Made by a program: the position numbers and the translations under genes
NCBI GenBank assembly: GCA_910574015.1
Contig: CAJSYQ010000026.1
Coordinates: 1-48,000 of the forward strand
Source: Eubacteriaceae bacterium
GTDB taxonomy: Bacteria > Bacillota > Clostridia > Lachnospirales > Lachnospiraceae
Reading direction: 5' to 3'
DNA length: 48,000 nt
The notes under the pieces: model-generated
The model's input: only the letters and a program-made list of their open reading frames with translations
Database searches by the model: none
What the model was told of the DNA's origin: nothing
In this document: piece by piece, positions 38,908-47,953 of the stretch
Layout of the letters: each line of letters starts with the position of its first letter
Numbering within the stretch: position 1 is the stretch's first letter

Positions 38908-40120
38908 TTACCTCACCCCTTACCGGTATCTCATCACTTTGAAGTATTACATTTTCCGCTTTTTCATTTAGCAAGGTCTGCCCGATGTCAAGGATTCCTT
39001 CTATTTCCATCAGGTGATGTTCAATCTGGCTGATACGTATCACCAGTCTATCTTCCTGTGCCCACTCCTGTCTCAGCTGAAAAAAGTAACGATCTATTGC
39101 GGATTCCACTTCCTCTTTGTGGTTGTCAAAGGTATATCCGCTCTTATATTCAATTCCCTGCAAGGTTATGTTTATCGGTCTTTCCTTTACTCCACTAACC
39201 CTCACCACATGTCCAATAGGAGCTGTGCCATCCCCTTCACCGGCGCTTTGTTCCGGATCCAGTGTCTCCTGTACGAGACGGATCAGTGTCTGAGACGGAC
39301 TTTTGTACTCCGCATTCGTAATCTCAATCTGAACCGTTCCTCCCACAGTCAGCTTCTTTTCGGATGCAGCATCATATACTCTTTTTAACCAGGCATATAC
39401 TGGTTCTCCCAGTGTTTCCCCGGATTGGTTTTCAAACCACTCGGTTACTCCCTCCTCTGGAATCAGCTGAGACGGATGATAACCTCCATTCCAGCACCGG
39501 TAAACCTTGACACCGCCTACTCCGTCTATTTCACCTACTCTGGCTATATAATCGGCACGGTTTCCGCCAAAGGATTCATCCTGAAAGGAAGAAAAATATC
39601 GTTCTCGGAAATCCTCCACATCCTCGTCATCCTCACCGGGAATCAAAATTTCTGTAAGAACAGCTTCTTCCATTTCATTTAGATCATTTTTTGTATCAAT
39701 GGGGATAAGTTCCCCTGTCTGCTGGTTCGCCATGCTCCCTGGTTCTTCACAGGTCAATTGGTAGGTTCCCTTTTCTTCTTCAATAGAGGTGACCATATAG
39801 TTCAGGTCACCCAGATTAAACCGGTCACCAATAGAAATTGGCGTCTCGGGGGGAGCCACCACCATGCGGCACAATGCCTGAGTTTCCTGTCGGGGAAATA
39901 TTCCCCTCTCAGCCGCCCGTTTGATCAGATAATAATAAGATGCGGAATCTGCAAACACTTCATCCAGAACCATATCCAGATTACCATAAAGTTCGCCCAT
40001 CTGGACTGCTGCCGGAGCTGCCGCATCCCATATGGGCGATCCTTCCCTTTTGTCATATCTGTCATCTACATCATCCAGCATATTTTCCAGAATGGAATCG
40101 CTGTCAAATTCTTCAAACAT
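38900..40120 (-). CDS. baseplate J-like protein (XkdT type)
   Basis: A 406-residue baseplate wedge protein. The N-terminal GSPIWDAAAPAAVQMGELYG and DSASYYYLIKRAAERGI are typical of baseplate J. A middle beta region (YMVTSIEEEKGTYQLTCEEP) and the conserved FGGNRADYIARVGEIDGVGG follow. The C-terminal helices end in VILQSDEIPVRGEVNG. It forms the ring around the hub in contractile tails. The start overlaps DUF2634 by one base and the end overlaps the YmfQ gene. Confidence 0.93.
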   Translation of the reverse strand: MFEEFDSDSILENMLDDVDDRYDKREGSPIWDAAAPAAVQMGELYGNLDMVLDEVFADSASYYYLIKRAAERGIFPRQETQALCRMVVAPPETPISIGDRFNLGDLNYMVTSIEEEKGTYQLTCEEPGSMANQQTGELIPIDTKNDLNEMEEAVLTEILIPGEDDEDVEDFRERYFSSFQDESFGGNRADYIARVGEIDGVGGVKVYRCWNGGYHPSQLIPEEGVTEWFENQSGETLGEPVYAWLKRVYDAASEKKLTVGGTVQIEITNAEYKSPSQTLIRLVQETLDPEQSAGEGDGTAPIGHVVRVSGVKERPINITLQGIEYKSGYTFDNHKEEVESAIDRYFFQLRQEWAQEDRLVIRISQIEHHLMEIEGILDIGQTLLNEKAENVILQSDEIPVRGEVNG

Positions 40121-40569
40121 CAGACCTCAACCTCACTTTCCATATCTATTTCCTCCTCATCGGCAGTAATAACAGTAAATGCCGCTGATAACCTTCTCTT
40201 TCCCACTCTCTGCACATTAAAATTTTCTACTGCTTCGATTCGGTCATCCGCGAGAAGAGCCTCCGTAATCCGCCGCTTTATCTCACTCATACAATATAAA
40301 AGAGGCTCGCCATACAGATCCTGCAGCTCAATTCCATAGTCCCAGGAATAGATCTCATATTCATACCGCTCTGTGTTCAGGATCTTCATGACTGCCTGCC
40401 GGACTGCCTCTGTTTCGTCTACTTTCCCAACAAATGAATTTTTATGTTCATCCGATTCCGCCTCGCTTAGATTCATGGCATAAGTCAGAGACGGCATAGT
40501 GCGGATCACCATATCCGATGTTGTTTCCTCATCCCATTCACTATCATAATTTTCATTATTTGGAATCAT
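40120..40569 (-). CDS. phage baseplate protein XkdS-like (DUF2634)
   Basis: A 149-residue protein of the DUF2634 / gp25-like group. The central WDYGIELQDLYGEPLLYC and the C-terminal RRLSAAFTVITADEEEIDM are recognisable. It is a sheath-initiator / wedge component in PBSX-type tails. The start overlaps the DUF2577 stop by 4 bp and the end overlaps baseplate J. Confidence 0.9.
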   Translation of the reverse strand: MIPNNENYDSEWDEETTSDMVIRTMPSLTYAMNLSEAESDEHKNSFVGKVDETEAVRQAVMKILNTERYEYEIYSWDYGIELQDLYGEPLLYCMSEIKRRITEALLADDRIEAVENFNVQRVGKRRLSAAFTVITADEEEIDMESEVEV

Positions 40570-40889
40570 GTCTCACTCACCACCCTGTCCAGGATCAGAT
40601 ATCTCTGTCCTTTCGGCTTCTGGATCATCAATACCTTCTCTCCCTCTTTTAAAGAATTGTGTACGGTAAATTTCTGTCGGCTCCCCTGTATCGTCACCTC
40701 CGTATCAAAATCAGTTACATTCCTCAGTAAATCCAGAAACTCCTCATATAAAGTCAAAGATTTCGATACAGAAATCTCCAGCGGGTTTTCCTTTTTTACA
40801 GTTCCGATAACATAGTCACATGGTTTTCCTGCCGCCACTGTCTGAACAGCGATCCTCCGGATCACCTGAAGCAGATCGGAATCAGCCAT
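40566..40889 (-). CDS. phage baseplate protein XkdR-like (DUF2577)
   Basis: A 107-residue DUF2577 protein with central VIGTVKKENPLEISVSKSLT and C-terminal GEKVLMIQKPKGQRYLILDR (OB-like). It is small, sits between the hub protein and DUF2634 in PBSX-type operons, and acts in the baseplate spike or hub. AGGAGGTGA 6-7 nt before the ATG at 40889 fixes the start. It overlaps the hub gene by 8 bp. Confidence 0.88.
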   Translation of the reverse strand: MADSDLLQVIRRIAVQTVAAGKPCDYVIGTVKKENPLEISVSKSLTLYEEFLDLLRNVTDFDTEVTIQGSRQKFTVHNSLKEGEKVLMIQKPKGQRYLILDRVVSET

Positions 40890-42420
40890 TAAAATCACCT
40901 CCTGATACAACCAGTTCCATTTTATGATAACGGTTGCTGAATTCGTGGGTTACCTTTTCCACGATCATATAATTTGCCACTTTAATATCCCTGAGATTAA
41001 GGATCACTGGCACCAGAGAGCCCGCGCGAACCTTTGTACTCCCGATCACACCTGATATAGTAAGGGAACGTCTTTTTTTGTTGTGCAATTTCAGAAGGAT
41101 CTTAGCCTGTTCTTTCCCTTTATCTGGACTGTCAATCGTCTCGACATACTGTAAGACACCCCACTTATTAATGTTCTTTTTATGCCTTGTGATATATAAA
41201 TCATAGGAATCCTTTTTCTTGTTTTTATCCTTATTCTTATAAATCAGCTTGATCTGATTGTATACTTCATTATCTATGCTTGTCTCATATGAAAAATCTT
41301 CTCCTGTCTCCGCATCGACCAGACAGCTGTTGACCTTCATCTTAGAGATATCACTGAGAGTAAGCTTTCCAGCTTTATCATAAAGTACATAAATCTTGCC
41401 ATTTGACATAAGCGTATTGTCCAAAGCGTTCTGAATCATATCAAATAGTGTAGTATTATTTTCGATGGCTGACATTTTGTGGCGGGTATTTGCAAGAGTA
41501 CCACAATTCATATGAAAACGGCTGGCAATGATTTTAATCATTTCATCCGCCCGCTTTTTTCGGAAAATTATTGTATCCTTGTTTTTTAGATACCGCAGCT
41601 GATCATAAACCGTAAACTCCATACTTCCTGTTTTCGACATTTTTCTTGTAAAGACAAAACCAAAAAACATCTTTGTCCCGTCCACAGTTACAGTGACCTC
41701 ATTTCCTTCTACAATTTTATATGACTTCTCGTATTTTGATGAAAATGTCAGCACTCCTGGTGTTCCTTTTCTTTCCCATACTATTTTCATGCCGTCTTCT
41801 ACAGGGACCTGAAAATATTTTGATCCATTCTTTACCATTACCAGAACATTCCCCTCAGGCAGCTTGTGTTTATTCTCAATATTCACATTGATTGTTTTGC
41901 CTGAAGAAGCTTTTTTATTTTTTAAGATATTTTCCAAATGTCTTAAATTGTTTTTGGAGGCTGTCTTCTTTTCACTTTTACCAGATGAAGAAATATGGTT
42001 GTTATATTTTGGCACACCATAGCCAGTTATGGTGGAATTTGAAAGAGGATACGTCCTTCTGGCAACCTTATTGGATGTATTTCCCTCTATCGTATGTAAG
42101 GTACTGCCGGAAACCTTTTCTACAATGCCGACATGACTTCTGTTTGTTTTGAAATATACAATATCACCCCTTTTGGGCGTGTATTTCTCCTTATACTTAA
42201 AAAGCCCTTTTCTTTTAAACCAGTTCATTCCTGTTGTGGTTGATGCCGTCTTTGGAACAACAGAGGTGGAAATTCCCGCCTGATCTGCACACCATGATAC
42301 AAACATATGGCACCACGCTGCTCCATTCATTCCATACCACTTGCCATATTTTGTCGAATTACTTCCTGTCTCCCGGTATCCAAGCTCTCCAATTGCCACA
42401 TCTACAATATCTTTCGCCAT
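40882..42420 (-). CDS. tail hub protein (XkdQ-like) fused to an N-terminal CHAP amidohydrolase
   Basis: A 512-residue fusion. The N-terminal 1-145 is a CHAP/NlpC-type peptidoglycan hydrolase with catalytic Cys37 in GAAWCHMFVSWCADQ and His96 in RSHVGIVEKV. A Ser/Lys-rich linker (about 146-170) leads to the XkdQ/YqbQ hub domain (about 175-512), with YEKSYKIVEGNEVTVTVDG, FTVYDQLRYLKNKDTIIFRK and LVPVILNLRDIKVANYM. In many PBSX-type operons the hydrolase is elsewhere in the tail. Here it is carried by the hub, so wall digestion is built into the spike. The ATG at 42420 has GGGG at 8 nt; an upstream GTG is in frame. Confidence 0.88.
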   Translation of the reverse strand: MAKDIVDVAIGELGYRETGSNSTKYGKWYGMNGAAWCHMFVSWCADQAGISTSVVPKTASTTTGMNWFKRKGLFKYKEKYTPKRGDIVYFKTNRSHVGIVEKVSGSTLHTIEGNTSNKVARRTYPLSNSTITGYGVPKYNNHISSSGKSEKKTASKNNLRHLENILKNKKASSGKTINVNIENKHKLPEGNVLVMVKNGSKYFQVPVEDGMKIVWERKGTPGVLTFSSKYEKSYKIVEGNEVTVTVDGTKMFFGFVFTRKMSKTGSMEFTVYDQLRYLKNKDTIIFRKKRADEMIKIIASRFHMNCGTLANTRHKMSAIENNTTLFDMIQNALDNTLMSNGKIYVLYDKAGKLTLSDISKMKVNSCLVDAETGEDFSYETSIDNEVYNQIKLIYKNKDKNKKKDSYDLYITRHKKNINKWGVLQYVETIDSPDKGKEQAKILLKLHNKKRRSLTISGVIGSTKVRAGSLVPVILNLRDIKVANYMIVEKVTHEFSNRYHKMELVVSGGDFNG

Positions 42421-42433
42421 TTTCTTCACCCCT

Positions 42434-43162
42434 TTATTTGGGAAGTGTTAGCTTCATACCAGAAAAAAGCCATTGCCCATTTTCCGGTTTCCCATGTTTT
42501 TTTGCTGCTGACTGAATCTTTTTTTTGTTTAGTTTATAAATTTCTTTCCATCTGTTTGTATTATTAAGCTGTTTCTTCGCGATTCCACGAAGGGAATCCC
42601 CTTTCTTTACTGTATAAGATTTGGCCGCGTTCTTCTTCTTCGCCCTGACTCTCTTCATCTGTACAACAATCTGCCCTGACTTGGTCCTCTTACTTTTGGG
42701 AATCAGTTTTTTTGAGCCAAAATATTTATATTGTTTCATACTCAGCTTTACGCAAACATCAAGGCCATATTCTTCTGCATCCTCCACGATTTCATAATCT
42801 TCAATGGTTACATCCATATCCGAATCCCACAAAAAAGAGGATCCATCCGGTAAACCCCGGAGCAGCTTCCAGTGAACCGGTTTTTTCCCCTTTTTCCATT
42901 TCTCCAACAGATCGAGATAATATTTTGCTTCATGAAATTCTGTCAGCTTGCCAGAAAGCGGATAATTTGCAAACGGATATATCTGAACAGCCGGAAGCAG
43001 AAGTTCATCTATCTCAATCTCTGTCAATCCGGGCGATTTGATAAGATTCACCTCACCCTCGTTTATGAGGGTGAGAGTCTCATTTCTGCCATTGATCTTA
43101 GTACTGATTTTCCCTGGCGTGACAGGAAACAGAATGTTTTCGATATACATATAATATGCCAT
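42434..43162 (-). CDS. LysM-containing tail protein XkdP-like
   Basis: A 242-residue protein. The N-terminal half (ILFPVTPGKISTKINGRNET, PVHWKLLRGLPDGSSFLW) is the XkdP baseplate domain. The C-terminal half is a LysM domain (KSYTVKKGDSLRGIAKKQL, GMKLTLPK) that binds peptidoglycan. Its ATG overlaps the tape measure stop by one base. It connects the tape measure to the hub in the family. Confidence 0.92.
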   Translation of the reverse strand: MAYYMYIENILFPVTPGKISTKINGRNETLTLINEGEVNLIKSPGLTEIEIDELLLPAVQIYPFANYPLSGKLTEFHEAKYYLDLLEKWKKGKKPVHWKLLRGLPDGSSFLWDSDMDVTIEDYEIVEDAEEYGLDVCVKLSMKQYKYFGSKKLIPKSKRTKSGQIVVQMKRVRAKKKNAAKSYTVKKGDSLRGIAKKQLNNTNRWKEIYKLNKKKIQSAAKKHGKPENGQWLFSGMKLTLPK

Positions 43163-45252
43163 TACGCGTACACTCCTTCCGCAGTTGAACTCAGCTTTTC
43201 CTCCAGCTGTGTCTTAAGATGATTTGTGATGCCATCCAGATCCATATTGCTCGAAATGTTGTTATGATTGTTCATGGCCACTTTAATAGTAGAAGATGTA
43301 TACCTGTTGACTGCTTTTGCCGTGGCATAATCCTTTAAATATTTCAGCTGTTCTGTTGTGACAGAAAGCTGATCCGACAGATCCGCCGTATTGGCCGCTG
43401 TTTTTTTTGTATCGTCTCCGATATTGGTAATGGTGGCAGATATGCTGCCAAACGGGTTTTCTTCCAGGGGACCCTTCCCTTTGTTATCATCATTGTTCGT
43501 TGTATACTCCTTATAGAGTGCATCGTATTCCCTCTGGGCCTGATCTGCAGCTGCTTCTTTATCCGTAATTTCATCCGCAATTTCCATATTTTTTTTGTCT
43601 GTATCCTTCCAAAGCTGATCAATTTTATCACGCTGCTCCTGAGCCATCCTTCCAATTTCATCGATTCCACTCCATTGAACATGTTCAATTGTATTTATAC
43701 TGACACCTGGAATTTTATTTAATGCGCCAATAAGCCCGTTTATCAGATCAATTGCTCCATTTACCATAGAACGAATTGTATTCCCGATACCATAAACTCC
43801 CTGAAGAACAGCCATATAAATAGTACGCCATGCGGTCTCAATGGCCTGACATAAAAGATTCCAGGAAATTTTTATGCCACCAGTGATACAAGACCATTTC
43901 ACCCCCAGCTGCATAATCGTAATCTGAATCTTTTTAAATACCAGTTCCATCGTCTCACCAATATCCCCTGTTTTCCCATTTAAATCCTTGATCCAGTCTA
44001 TCAGAGAAAAGATGGCGAAAGCAACGCCTGCAATTGCCACAATACTGATAACACCAAAAATAAGCCCTGCGATTGTACCAAACAATGTCATAACTGTCTG
44101 ACATATCGTGATAACTGTCGTCACAATTCCAATCGCACCCGCTACGATCATATAAGCTGCTGCCAGTGAAAAAAGCACCTGGATTATTCCTAATATCTGG
44201 TCCCCGTGCTCAGCAAAAAAGGTGATTCCACTGCCAATAATAGAACCGATTGTCGGCAAAATACTTCCGATGATCTCACCGAAGCCTTTCAATCTTTCCT
44301 GAACTGTTCCAAACCCGGCCTGTCCCAAAGCATCATTAATATTTTCAATCATAGAAGAAATCCCCTGAATCACAGATCCTCTCATATTGGATATAGCACC
44401 CGACCACGTATTTCCCGCCTTTCCGGCTGCACCGGATATATTTGCAACACCATTTGTACCAGTGGTGAATGCGGAGGAAACAGTGGTTATAAAATTCTGT
44501 GCAGAAATCCTTCCACGATTTAGATCATCCTGTACCGCGGCCACGGTCTGTCCGGTAGCCTGAGCGTACATATCCAAAACAGGTATTCCCATCTCTGTCA
44601 GGCGGCTCAGCTGATCCATATCAACGGATCCTCTTGACATCATTGCTGCCAGAGTATTTGTAACAGCAGACAATTCTTCGTTCGTACCATTTCCATAAAA
44701 AGCAACCGCATCTGCCCAATTTTTCACCTCTGCTGTTGCATCCTTTATATTCATTCCTCTCGTGGTGAAATTCTGGACAGAGGCAGCTGCGGTATCCAGA
44801 CCATAGGAAGTGCCTTTTGTCACACTTTTCAATTCTTCCAGCGCCGCTTTTGCCACACTGCTGTTTCCTGTAATGGCCGTCATACTTCGCTCAAATCGTT
44901 CCACATTATCCATACTCTGCATTGCCGGGCCCATCTGACCTTTTACGAGATCAGCCACACCACGCACTGGAACAGAATTTTTTAGGGAAGAAAACATTTT
45001 ACTGCCGGAATTACTTATCTTCCCAGCCATATTTAATAAATTCTTAAAATGATTCGTCTGTTCCTCCACAGCATTATTTATTTTGTTAAATTCGGCTACC
45101 ATCTGACTGCTTTTCAGGGAACAGCTAAATGCCATAACGGTTTTTTGTCCCTCTTCAAATTTTGCCATTGTCATGGAAAGATCTTTTGTAATATTCTGTA
45201 AGGAACCCGATATCTTATGTATCATATCCATACTTGTTTGTATCGATGCCAC
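43162..45252 (-). CDS. phage tail tape measure protein
   Basis: A 696-residue tape measure. The N-terminal coiled coil (1-90) is followed by the TP901-type core (about 120-290; KGTSYGLDTAAASVQNFTTR, MDQLSRLTEMGIPVLDMYAQ, GNTWSGAISNMRGSVIQGIS). Two or three hydrophobic helices (about 330-420) give membrane contact, and more coiled coil follows (about 540-640). Its length predicts a fairly short contractile tail. The start is GTG at 45252. Its GGAGG ribosome site overlaps the stop of the frameshifted chaperone. Confidence 0.93.
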   Translation of the reverse strand: MASIQTSMDMIHKISGSLQNITKDLSMTMAKFEEGQKTVMAFSCSLKSSQMVAEFNKINNAVEEQTNHFKNLLNMAGKISNSGSKMFSSLKNSVPVRGVADLVKGQMGPAMQSMDNVERFERSMTAITGNSSVAKAALEELKSVTKGTSYGLDTAAASVQNFTTRGMNIKDATAEVKNWADAVAFYGNGTNEELSAVTNTLAAMMSRGSVDMDQLSRLTEMGIPVLDMYAQATGQTVAAVQDDLNRGRISAQNFITTVSSAFTTGTNGVANISGAAGKAGNTWSGAISNMRGSVIQGISSMIENINDALGQAGFGTVQERLKGFGEIIGSILPTIGSIIGSGITFFAEHGDQILGIIQVLFSLAAAYMIVAGAIGIVTTVITICQTVMTLFGTIAGLIFGVISIVAIAGVAFAIFSLIDWIKDLNGKTGDIGETMELVFKKIQITIMQLGVKWSCITGGIKISWNLLCQAIETAWRTIYMAVLQGVYGIGNTIRSMVNGAIDLINGLIGALNKIPGVSINTIEHVQWSGIDEIGRMAQEQRDKIDQLWKDTDKKNMEIADEITDKEAAADQAQREYDALYKEYTTNNDDNKGKGPLEENPFGSISATITNIGDDTKKTAANTADLSDQLSVTTEQLKYLKDYATAKAVNRYTSSTIKVAMNNHNNISSNMDLDGITNHLKTQLEEKLSSTAEGVYA

Positions 45253-45256
45253 AGCC

Positions 45257-45867
45257 TCACCTCCTTTTTCGTTTTATTTTTTTCTCTTCCCGGCTTCTGC
45301 GTTCTGCCTCTATATCTATACTCGCCATAACAAATGCTTTTTCGTTTTCTGGCAGATCACAGAATTTCGATGGCGGCCACCGGAACTGATGCAGACAATA
45401 ATGTGCATAAACAGATTCCGGATCGCCGCCGTCAATTAGTTTTTTGCCTCGTCCTTCCTATCCTGCAGCGTTTCATCAAATCCATTATAATTCTGGATAA
45501 ACTGGGCAAACTCATCGTATTCTCCCGGATCATCGATCATTTCCCGGATGAGTTCTTCCGGGGTTTTGACCCCATAAGAATCCTGCAGCTGCTGATTGTT
45601 CAGATTGGGTTCCACCACACAGGCACAGATCATCTTTGCAAGGTATTTTCCGGTATCCAGATCCTTTTGATACTGGCCTTTTTTTCCGCGTACCGGGACA
45701 TTTTTAATACATTCATCCCGAATTAGCTCATTGTCTTTTGTGGACAGAGGACATATTACCCACTCCAATACTTTTCCATTTTCATCGCATAATGATTTTG
45801 TTGCGGGATACGTTGTGTTTTTCTTCTGTTTCTTGTTTTCCTTTAAAAACAAACTTAAATTGCTCAT
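45257..45867 (-). CDS. tail assembly chaperone, -1 frameshift fusion product
   Basis: The frame downstream of the short chaperone stop is open without its own start. It reads KLIDGGDPESVYAHYCLHQF, then WPPSKFCDLPENEKAFVMAS, and ends AERRSREEKKIKRKRR at the stop 45257-45259. It is reached by slipping back one base on A-AAA-AAC (45445-45439), which sits one codon before the zero-frame TAA. The fusion would be 203 residues (143 + 60). This matches the G-GT organisation of tail chaperones, which use a -1 slip to make a minor long form. The acidic/basic tail would contact the tape measure. Confidence 0.82.
45436..45867 (-). CDS. tail assembly chaperone, short form (XkdN-like)
   Basis: A 143-residue protein of the XkdN/Phage_TAC family: SLFLKENKKQKKNTTYPATK with KVLEWVICPLSTKDNELIRD and LAKMICACVVEPNLNNQQLQ. 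Chaperones of this type coat the tape measure during tail assembly. It ends DEAKN-stop, directly on the slippery heptamer A-AAA-AAC. It lies between the tube protein and the tape measure, the standard position. Confidence 0.92.
   Translation of the reverse strand: MSNLSLFLKENKKQKKNTTYPATKSLCDENGKVLEWVICPLSTKDNELIRDECIKNVPVRGKKGQYQKDLDTGKYLAKMICACVVEPNLNNQQLQDSYGVKTPEELIREMIDDPGEYDEFAQFIQNYNGFDETLQDRKDEAKN
45439..45445 (-). promoter_or_regulatory. slippery heptamer for programmed -1 frameshift
   Basis: A AAA AAC in the zero frame, immediately followed by TAA. It is of the X-XXY-YYZ type used by tail chaperones. Confidence 0.85.
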
Positions 45868-45909
45868 ACTATCAATCTCCTTTATTCTATGGATTAAACC
45901 CTATTCAAT

Positions 45910-46404
45910 TTAATCTGCCTTGAAACCCTTCAGCGTCTTAAATTCTTCGTTCATGGACGCCCCTTCAAAGGTAAATTCAATTTCTTCATCCAAATATTCG
46001 CCGTCCGCATCAAATTTTGCCAGGATGCCGCCATCGATATTACAGCCGGTCAATGTAATATCCTGCCTTCCCGCCGCACTGGTTGGATCGTCATTGATAA
46101 TCTGCATTTCAAAATATACATCCTGTCCCGTATTGGCATATTCCAGCATCATTTTGCGGAAAATGGATGTATTATAATGAAGCGTTGCCGTGCCTGTTCC
46201 ACTCCATCCCGTAGCCTTGTTTCCCTTTCCCGTTCTCCCCAGGATTGGTACCTGTGTTTTGGTTTTCTCAAATTTTGCCTCAACATTGATGGCCTGCATA
46301 AGATTATATCTCTCGTTGCCAATTGAAACATAACACTCAGCCAATGATGCCGAGATGGTATCTTTGGCTAACATTACTGTACTTTTTACATCTGTATTCT
46401 CCAT
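45910..46404 (-). CDS. contractile tail tube protein (XkdM-like)
   Basis: A 164-residue tube protein of the XkdM family: KDTISASLAECYVSIGNERY, then QAINVEAKFEKTKTQVPILG, RTGKGNKATGWSGTGTATLH, and EEIEFTFEGASMNEEF near the end. It forms the inner rigid tube inside the sheath. GGAAAGGAG precedes the ATG at 46404. A longer frame to 46428 overlaps the sheath gene. Confidence 0.93.
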   Translation of the reverse strand: MENTDVKSTVMLAKDTISASLAECYVSIGNERYNLMQAINVEAKFEKTKTQVPILGRTGKGNKATGWSGTGTATLHYNTSIFRKMMLEYANTGQDVYFEMQIINDDPTSAAGRQDITLTGCNIDGGILAKFDADGEYLDEEIEFTFEGASMNEEFKTLKGFKAD

Positions 46405-46420
46405 TGATATTCTCCTTTCC

Positions 46421-47758
46421 TTAAGCAATGGTAGTTGTCATATAGAGCTGAGCCATTGCGTTTACTACTGTTACGGTATTGTCCACCACCACTGCCTTTT
46501 TTGTATCTCCGGGTGTGACAACGACATCTGTTTCTTTAAAATTTTCGATAGCCTGAATACGCTGCAGCTCCTGTCGGATTTTCACGAGATCATACCAGAG
46601 TGCAGATCGGCCCGCTGCATTATTGGGTATTACCCCCAGATACTTTCTGGCGAATAGAATAGAATCTTCATTTGCCAGCTGATCGATCACCCGGATCGTC
46701 TGATTTTCTTTGAATATCTCACCCTGCGAATCAGTCGTAGTAACCATCGTATTGATATCGTTCAGCACTCTGACTTCTCCGTTGACAGAATGGAAAACAA
46801 ATTCACCGGAACTAACTGCCTTTTTCAGCTGATTCTGTGTGTAATCTGTGTCAATAATATATTCGCCGTCATAACGACGATTCTGACAGGAAGCATTGAC
46901 GGCACAGCCTCCCTGTACCCCGGTAGTCCAGTATACTGCCGCTGCTTCATCCGGATAAACCATACCTGAGCTTCCCTTCACAGCTCCATCAATACACTTG
47001 TTTTTAACACTAATGACTCCCATATAATCCGCCTCTGGATAATGATAGAGCACAAGCTGAAATTTCTTGCCGATCTCATCCCTGACACGTCTGTTAAAAG
47101 CTGCAAACAGTTCTTTTGTTGTCTCATCTGTAACGGCTGCTCCCATCGTATTAAAGGAATAGCTTTCAATGCGGTCAAGGTAATCCTGATATGCCTGTCC
47201 TGTACTTTCAGCATTTGTTCCCCCTGCCAGAGTCAGCGGCGCGGTCTCTTTCAGCTCCGCATCTTCTTTAAATGATACAAACTCATTGGCCGTAAGTTCT
47301 GCAGCAGAAGAGACTGTCTGAGTATCAACTTCTGTGGTATCCATATAGGTCACCACATCATATAACGTGGTATCGTCCACATTCTGACGAATCTTGATCT
47401 TTACTGCATTTCCGCGCTCTCCCGAATACAATGCCGTAGCATATTCGTTTTCCGCTTTCACGCCTCCTCCATTGACACGGTAAGCATAAAGGGTCTGCGC
47501 ATTTTTAAACAGATCCCGCAACCCCTTCATCTCTGGTGCCCCATATGGACAGCCAAAAATCTGCAGTGTCCTTTTCGTAAAATCTTCATTTGTGACTTCA
47601 AAAACTCTGTCCTCCGGTCCCCAGTCAAGAGAAAGTGGCATCGTCACCACTCCTCTATCTGAAATCGAATCCGATGCTGATGCAGCCGATACAAAATTTA
47701 CATAAGTTCCAGGAAGCACTTTATTCTGTGCTGTCCATTTTCCACCACCTAATGCCAT
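46421..47758 (-). CDS. contractile tail sheath protein (XkdK-like)
   Basis: A 445-residue sheath protein. The N-terminal GKWTAQNKVLPGTYVNFVSA and PLSLDWGPEDRVFEVTNEDF are characteristic of XkdK. The middle insertion domain is present (KIKIRQNVDDTTLYDVVTY). The conserved C-terminal part includes AAVYWTTGVQGGCAVNASCQ, EFVFHSVNGEVRVLNDINTM and NTVTVVNAMAQLYMTTTIA. It contracts to drive the tube into the target cell. AAGGAGAG precedes the ATG. It starts 1 nt after the small gene upstream. Confidence 0.95.
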   Translation of the reverse strand: MALGGGKWTAQNKVLPGTYVNFVSAASASDSISDRGVVTMPLSLDWGPEDRVFEVTNEDFTKRTLQIFGCPYGAPEMKGLRDLFKNAQTLYAYRVNGGGVKAENEYATALYSGERGNAVKIKIRQNVDDTTLYDVVTYMDTTEVDTQTVSSAAELTANEFVSFKEDAELKETAPLTLAGGTNAESTGQAYQDYLDRIESYSFNTMGAAVTDETTKELFAAFNRRVRDEIGKKFQLVLYHYPEADYMGVISVKNKCIDGAVKGSSGMVYPDEAAAVYWTTGVQGGCAVNASCQNRRYDGEYIIDTDYTQNQLKKAVSSGEFVFHSVNGEVRVLNDINTMVTTTDSQGEIFKENQTIRVIDQLANEDSILFARKYLGVIPNNAAGRSALWYDLVKIRQELQRIQAIENFKETDVVVTPGDTKKAVVVDNTVTVVNAMAQLYMTTTIA

Positions 47759-47759
47759 A

Positions 47760-47945
47760 TTAATTCACTCTCCTTGTATAATAATGTTCTAATTTTTTGT
47801 CTACTTCAGAAAAGCTGTATTTCCTGCCATTTTCCAAAATAGCTCCCAACAGATCCTTCCGGTTTGAAAACCTCACCGATGAGATAATATCCTCTTTGGG
47901 AAAGCTGTCTTGTTCGCTTTTCCCTGTTTCTGTCAAATCTGACAT
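47760..47945 (-). CDS. small protein upstream of the sheath gene
   Basis: A 61-residue acidic/basic protein: an N-terminal disordered segment (SDLTETGKSEQDSFPKEDII) and a C-terminal helical part (FSNRKDLLGAILENGRKYSF, ending HYYTRRVN). It holds the position of the small XkdJ-like genes in PBSX-type clusters, but I cannot assign a family. It is translationally coupled: its start lies 8 bp past the previous stop and its own stop is 1 nt from the sheath ATG. Confidence 0.72.
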   Translation of the reverse strand: MSDLTETGKSEQDSFPKEDIISSVRFSNRKDLLGAILENGRKYSFSEVDKKLEHYYTRRVN

Positions 47946-47953
47946 ATCCTCAC

